A stretch of 64,000 bases of DNA, taken from NCBI GenBank assembly GCA_015698045.1, contig BLAL01000278.1:1596285-1660284 (forward strand), written 5' to 3'. A program made the translations under genes and the position numbers. This stretch comes from Rhizophagus clarus (taxonomy: Eukaryota; Glomeromycota; Glomeromycetes; Glomerales; Glomeraceae). Positions 59,833 through 64,000 of the stretch are shown here, one piece after another (positions within the stretch are counted from its first letter, which is position 1; the number at the start of each line of letters is the position of its first letter). A model generated the notes under the pieces. It did not search any database. It saw nothing but the letters and a program-made list of their open reading frames with translations, and was not told the DNA's origin.

Positions 59833-61452
59833 ATGGGCCGACCAAGTAATATTTGAATACTTTTTGATTCCTTTTTTTTTTTTTTTTTTTGAATTGCTTT
59901 AATGCCATCTATATAATAGAATCGAATACGAAATCAAAACCCACGCAAAGTTGCGCAGAAACTGCTCAAAGTCGGAGAATTAATCATGCTCGAAAAACTA
60001 TAACAAGAAAAGATAATGAAATTAACAATGATGATGATATTAGCGACGAAAACGATGAGAGTTTTCTCAGAAGTCAGCCATAGAAATCTTATTTTATGAA
60101 TTTAATGAATTTTGCATTTTCTTATTTATAATTGATTGAAGATATTAATTTTTACTTAAATAAACAATAATAAGACCTTTCCAAAGATCAACAGAATCCC
60201 CTCCGTGGTCGTCAAGAACAAGAGAGAGACCTTCAGCAGAATCCCCTCCGTGGTCATCAAGAACAAGAGAGAGACCTTCAGCAGAATCCCCTCCGTGGTC
60301 GCCAAGAACAAGAGAGAGACCTTCAGCAGAATCCCCTCCGTGGTCATCAAGAAACAAGAGAGAGACCTTCAGCAGAATCCCCTCCGTGGCCGTCAAGAAC
60401 AAGAGAGAGACCTTCAGCAGAATCCCCTCCGTGGTCGCCAAGAACAAGAGAGAGACCTTCAGCAGAATCCCCTCCGTGGCCGTCAAGATGAAATAGAGAA
60501 TAGAGAAAGAGTTAAAAGAAGAAGAAACGAAAGAGGAAAAGACGACGATGATGATGATAACTATTCTGGTAAATCTTGTTAATAAAATATTTTTTCATAC
60601 ATAAATATCTTCATTTGTTAGTTATTAATATACGAATATGACGTCCAGTTCCCCCTCAGTTCGAATCGATGACAAACCAATTGCAAATCTGCAATTGGTT
60701 AGTCGAAAATCCGGCTATCCTACAATTAGCCACCCAAATGCTAAATATGAAAGATACATCACAATTAGCACCGGCAGTGCACGCATCATCCGCATCATCC
60801 GCATCATCTGAACACGTAAACCATGTAAGCGTTTATCGTATTCCTTGTATTGATTACATTGTTGTGACTTGATAATTTTCATGGATATCAAAACTTTTTA
60901 TTATTATTTAGGAAAAGTACCGTCTGATTGACGAGGAAATTAAATGTCTTTTTTTAAGATCGCGCTTCCCGCCATACCATCTTTTTGAAAAACTTGTAAG
61001 AAAAGTTTTTCCCGAATTGGAAGCCTACAGTAGCACGGCAAGATCAATCGTAGATCGATGTAGAAGATCTTTTTCCGATTATAGATACCAACTTAGGGTG
61101 TCGATCGAAGAATTAGTGCGAGAATTTCAAAGTAAATCGGAAAGGTAACCAATATAATCTTATTGTATTTATAATTGTATTTATAATTAGTAGTGTCAAT
61201 ATGAATTTCATTCTTTCCTCTTTTTTTCTCTTTTAAAGAAGAGGAACCACGGTTTCTGAAGTTGAAATTAACGATTTCATTTCACGTGATGTCGTTATTA
61301 AAAGAATTTTTAACCGGTACTTTACTGCGGTTGATGTCTCCGAGATACCCGAAATAACAATGAACAAACTGATAGAATTCTCAAAAGAATGTTTTAATAT
61401 TGCATGGGAAGGAAGGGATGAAACAAATACCAGGGTTTTTATGACCAAATAA
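59833..61452 (+). CDS. Unidentified six-exon gene with a seven-fold 15-residue repeat; one frameshift
   Basis: Exons: 59833-59845 (ATG GGC CGA CCA A), 59920-60072, 60175-60568, 60649-60824, 60912-61144, 61239-61452; introns of 66-102 bp with GT-AG ends whose phases (1, 1, 1, 0, 2) fit throughout. Protein: MGRPKSNTKSKPTQS, an acidic patch (NNDDDISDENDE), seven copies of QQNPLRGRQEQERDL, then RVKRRRNERGKDDDDDD, then a probably globular region (ICNWLVENPAILQLATQML; RFPPYHLFEKLVRKVFPEL; TARSIVDRCRRSFSDYRYQL), ending RVFMTK. One extra A in the fourth repeat (about 60351, GAAACAAG for GAACAAG) breaks the frame; removing that base makes the phases agree. This could be a sequencing error, an allele or a true pseudogenising change. 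Basic-acidic composition suggests a nuclear protein. The family is not recognised. Confidence 0.6.
60190..60489 (+). repeat. 45 bp minisatellite, 7 copies, within exon 3
   Basis: AATCCCCTCCGTGG recurs at 60195, 60240, 60285, 60330, 60376, 60421 and 60466: steps of 45 bp except one of 46 bp where the extra A lies. Copies differ only at one or two sites (GTCGTC, GTCATC, GTCGCC, GCCGTC). It is markedly more G+C-rich than its surroundings. All three forward frames are open over part of it, so other frames are shadows. Confidence 0.92.
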
Positions 61453-61461
61453 AAACCCTGG
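61430..61461 (+). terminator. Perfect 13 bp-stem hairpin spanning the stop codon
   Basis: CCAGGGTTTTTAT (61430-61442), loop GACCAA, ATAAAAACCCTGG (61449-61461). The TAA stop (61450-61452) lies in the right arm. In RNA this would be a stable stem at the end of the coding region of the 59.8-61.5 kb gene. It may act in 3'-end formation, stability or readthrough, or it may be a remnant of a small palindromic insertion. The typed class is only a best fit. Confidence 0.5.
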
Positions 61462-61462
61462 A

Positions 61463-62053
61463 TAAGAATACGGAAGTTTTAGAAATCCCATCTCGTAGTG
61501 GGAGGAATTTGCTAGCTCACTGAAATTTTAAAAAATAAAAAAAAAATGTATTTTAAAAAATGCAAATTGCTGTGATAGTAAATATTTTTTGTATATTATT
61601 GATGTGTACTTATTATGATGCGATGATATATAAGTTAATATCATCATTGAGAATTCTTTTTTTTTAGCGAGTCACAAATAATAAATATAGGTGGTAATTA
61701 CGGATTTTACGGATACGGCATTACGTAATTAACCTCTATTGGAATGTATGTATAATGTAGATCGACTATTGGACGTTATAATGAGTATGGCATAAAATGC
61801 CACATCATGCCATTTTAATTATGTCAATATAATGTAATTACGTGGAAATATTTACATTAAAAAACGAAAATTTGTTTCTTTCTTAAACTTATTACCTCAC
61901 TTTCTTTAAATTTATTACCACTTTCCTTATTACCTTCCTCCCTATAAATTTTCTCTATTCCACAAATGTCTTCCTCAACAAGTATAATTAATGTTTAATT
62001 TATTATATATTGTGTAGTATGATCGGTATTTTTTTACTGATTTTTTTTTTAAA
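61463..62053. other. Intergenic; TAATTACG words and small hairpin
   Basis: GGTAATTACGGA (61692) and GTAATTACGTGG (61833) are loosely inverted with TGGCATAAAATGCCA (a 6 bp-stem hairpin) between them, suggesting a decayed foldback element. A pyrimidine-rich stretch at 61870-61960 contains no gene. Confidence 0.4.
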
Positions 62054-62708
62054 GACACAGGCGATAAAAGAGAAGATAACAATGATGATGCTAAAAAGGT
62101 TAAAAGATTAAGAAAGGTATAGTATTATAATATTATGAAGAGTTTGCACTGTTAGTTCATTCTATTAATGTTCATGTTTTGTTTAAATTTTACTAGATAA
62201 TGATGAACTTGCGGCAACTGTCACTGATAAATTAAATACAAACGTATTCAACCTTTCATTTGCATTATGGAACATTTTACGAGGAACCGATGTGAAAACA
62301 TTTACAATGAACGTTGATACCGGTTTGATACAGCTTATGAAATCAGGCGGTGTATTACACGTTCGATCAGCAAATGACTCTACTAGTACTCTTGAGACGA
62401 AAGCAAATGAGGTTTCAATTCCGTATAATTTTAGTCGAATAGGTTCAGATAACCGAAAGGTTGGAGATCTTGGAATTAAAGTTGAATACTTTAATAAACC
62501 TGTTAAATTACTTAATACTGCTGCTGAATTAGTAGCTAAAGATCTTTATCGGCTTCTTCAGTACAGCGACAGACTTCCAGACAATCCACCTTCCCGAGAT
62601 AATTTGATCTTTAAACATTCTGAAGATTATAGAAATCGTCTCATAGAATACTTAAGTTCTATTAATCATAAGGATGAATTTCTACCTTCAAAGGTGCTAT
62701 TTCAATAG
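62054..62708 (+). CDS. Unidentified gene fragment, two exons (frame between them unresolved)
   Basis: After a T-run ending AAAG, 62055-62116 reads TGDKREDNNDDAKKVKRLRK up to a GTATAG donor. After TTTTACTAG (62196), the frame 62199-62708 reads NDELAATVTDKLNTNVFNLS, GTDVKTFTMNVDTGLIQLM, RIGSDNRKVGDLGIKVEYF and YRNRLIEYLSSINHKDEFL, then stops. Composition and length argue strongly for real coding sequence, and the frame stays open upstream of its first ATG (62292). Splicing at the sites named leaves the second exon out of frame by one base, so either the boundaries differ or there is an indel. Probably part of the same locus as the gene at 59.8-61.5 kb. Family not recognised. Confidence 0.5.
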
Positions 62709-63393
62709 ACTTAATAAAAATGGAAAGTACCTCTTCTGACACAATAATTATTGATGAGGCAGATGCTACTGGTAATGATTTTGGATTTTTGGAAGAACAA
62801 ACGTATTCATTAGAGTCTCTTTATCTGTAAATAAAGAAGAAAGAAACATCAAATTAAAAGAAGCTATAAAAAATTTATCATCGCGCGTCTGGTATTCGAT
62901 CAATAGTCTGGTGAAAGATACAATTTCCCAAGAAGTCGTTCGAAGGATGCCAACTTAGATTCCTTGTTTCTATGGTACGTTCATATAGGACATTGGAACT
63001 ATTTTGCGCTTTAAAACCTCGTAAACAAGCCAGACAATCAAGTCACAGGTTACAAAAAAGATTTTAAAGGAGAGCAATGGCCGATTAGACGAAAGGATTT
63101 AACATTGTATTTACAGAGAGGATTCCGAATCGAAAGGGTATTAAATTCCATTGGAGTTAAATGGAATATTTTAGATGCATTGACACCTCACTCCTTGCTT
63201 TTTTACTAGTACTATTAATGGTTGTCAAAATTTCGAAATTTGGCTAGAAATAATTCTAAGCAATGAAGTGATCTCGTATAATGAAGCAGAAATTAGATAT
63301 AAACAAGTTAAGCAACCTTGGCAAATGAAAGAGTCATGCTGTATGAAACAGGCGTGTGGGGACTGTGGAGTTGAATTTCAACGCCAAGCGTAA
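62709..63393 (+). pseudogene. Coding-like continuation with frameshifts, ending in a Cys-rich segment
   Basis: 62720-62829 encodes MESTSSDTIIIDEADATGND and stops. Further stretches (NIKLKEAIKNLSSRVWYSIN about 62848-62910) are interrupted. A last segment after TTTTTTACTAG (63209) reads TINGCQNFEIWLEIILSNEV, IRYKQVKQPWQMKESCCMKQ and ends ACGDCGVEFQRQA before TAA (63391-63393); CC...C..C could bind zinc. It looks like a decayed or mis-assembled gene following the 62.1-62.7 kb frame. Not recognised. Confidence 0.4.
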
Positions 63394-63487
63394 AAGAATT
63401 TAATTTTGATTTTTAGATAAAAAAAGCAAATTTTCAACCGCCAAGCGTAAAAGAATTTAATTTTGATTTTTAGATAAAAAAAGCAAA
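63382..63487 (+). repeat. 57 bp tandem duplication at the 3' end of the gene region
   Basis: CGCCAAGCGTAAAAGAATTT starts at 63382 and 63439; similarity extends through TAGATAAAAAAAGCAAA. The first copy contains the stop codon of the preceding frame. Confidence 0.85.
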
Positions 63488-63587
63488 ACTTAATATTTTG
63501 TATACTTTAATGTAAATTACTGTATCAATATAAATATAGCAATATAGCAAGCATTTTATTGCAATTTTAAGAATCAACGAATAAATA

Positions 63588-64000
63588 CCGTATTCTTCCG
63601 TTTTTAAGCACCACCCGAATTTAAGCACCACCCGACTTTTGTCAAAAACTTGAAAAACAAAAATAAGCACCACCCCAAATTTGAAAATTTTTTATATTTT
63701 ATGCAAAATAAATTTTATTTTTATGATGCATCATTTTTACAATCTTCTAATTCATCAGCTGAATCACTATCTATATCTACAATGTCCCCTCTCATTTTCA
63801 TCAATTTCTTCCTCCCTTTCATCTTGTCCAAACAAATCATCCTTTCTGACCCATCCATTGCATTACTATACCACTTTTTAAAATGATTTTACAATCATTT
63901 TCTCTTGGAATTTCTGCCCAAACTTCAAGTATCCATTACAATAATATTCATACCCAGGTTTTTTTAAATTCCCACCTTTAGTATAAGAAAATTGACCTGA
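63588..64000 (-). mobile_element. Terminal part of a pogo/Tigger-like DNA transposon with transposase 3' end (pseudogene)
   Basis: The end sequence after TA (63586-63587) is CCGTATTCTTCCGTTTTTAA, followed by AAGCACCACCC repeated at 63607, 63624 and 63665, a terminal or subterminal repeat cluster. On the minus strand, coding remnants from the right edge read SGQFSYTKGGNLKKPGYEYY, then after a frameshift IVKSF-stop-K...NAMDGSE, then DDLFGQDEREEEIDENE and DIVDIDSDSADELEDCKNDA. A SFKK..(I/Y)SNA.DG(S/T)ED block followed by an acidic tail is the usual C-terminus of pogo/Tigger DDE transposases (pattern from memory). Frameshifts near 63915 and 63815 and stops show decay. The element continues beyond the window. 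Confidence 0.6.

Noticed and set aside
60145-60582. Minus-strand and alternative plus-strand frames through the 45 bp repeat
   Set aside because: A repeat of 45 bp keeps any stop-free frame open. Only the QQNPLRGRQEQERDL frame connects to the flanking exons with matching intron phases.

Overview
The window looks like nuclear DNA of a filamentous fungus, most probably an arbuscular mycorrhizal fungus (Glomeromycotina, Rhizophagus-like). Reasons: very A+T-rich DNA, short introns (about 70-100 bp) with GT-AG ends, expanded tyrosine-kinase-like kinases, an AIG1-type GTPase, a decayed aldo/keto reductase, and dense relics of MULE, hAT, TNP2/CACTA-like, DIRS-like and pogo-like elements. The organism is an inference from gene families, not from a database search. 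No rRNA, tRNA or CRISPR was found.

Layout. 1-390: 3' end of a membrane-protein gene. 1.3-3.6 kb: a small inverted-repeat element and a 1.7 kb palindromic minisatellite. 6.0-7.8 kb: intact AIG1-like GTPase gene. 9.0-10.2 kb (-): decayed kinase. 10.2-17.7 kb: gene-poor. 17.8-21.4 kb (+): a seven-exon kinase gene with six tandem kinase N-lobes and one C-lobe, in frame throughout. 21.4-26.7 kb: relics, a polypurine tract, intron-like repeats. 26.7-28.8 kb (+): aldo/keto reductase pseudogene with an internally inverted exon. 30.0-30.8 kb (-): a gene with an internal duplication. 33.5-36.0 kb: LINE-like and hAT relics plus a 511 bp hAT-type MITE with 8 bp target duplications. 36.0-49.8 kb: gene-free, dominated by tandem arrays whose unit is a complete intron plus a ~40 bp exon-like segment; two transposons are inserted into exon-like segments of one array. 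50.8-55.2 kb (-): DIRS-like fragment, then a complete four-exon TNP2-like transposase gene with a BAH-like C-terminus. 56.0-57.5 kb: ~700 bp tandem duplication. 59.8-63.4 kb (+): a six-exon unidentified gene with a 15-residue repeat, followed by an unresolved gene region. 63.6-64.0 kb (-): end of a pogo/Tigger-like element.

Genes likely to be functional are few: the GTPase, the multi-N-lobe kinase, the duplicated-repeat gene, the TNP2-like gene and perhaps the 59.8-61.5 kb gene. The most unusual items are the kinase N-lobe array, the intron/micro-exon satellites with their nested insertions, the inverted exon, and a recurring TGG-to-TGA pattern in transposon relics that resembles C-to-T mutational decay. 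Exon boundaries were derived by hand from GT-AG sites and reading-frame continuity.
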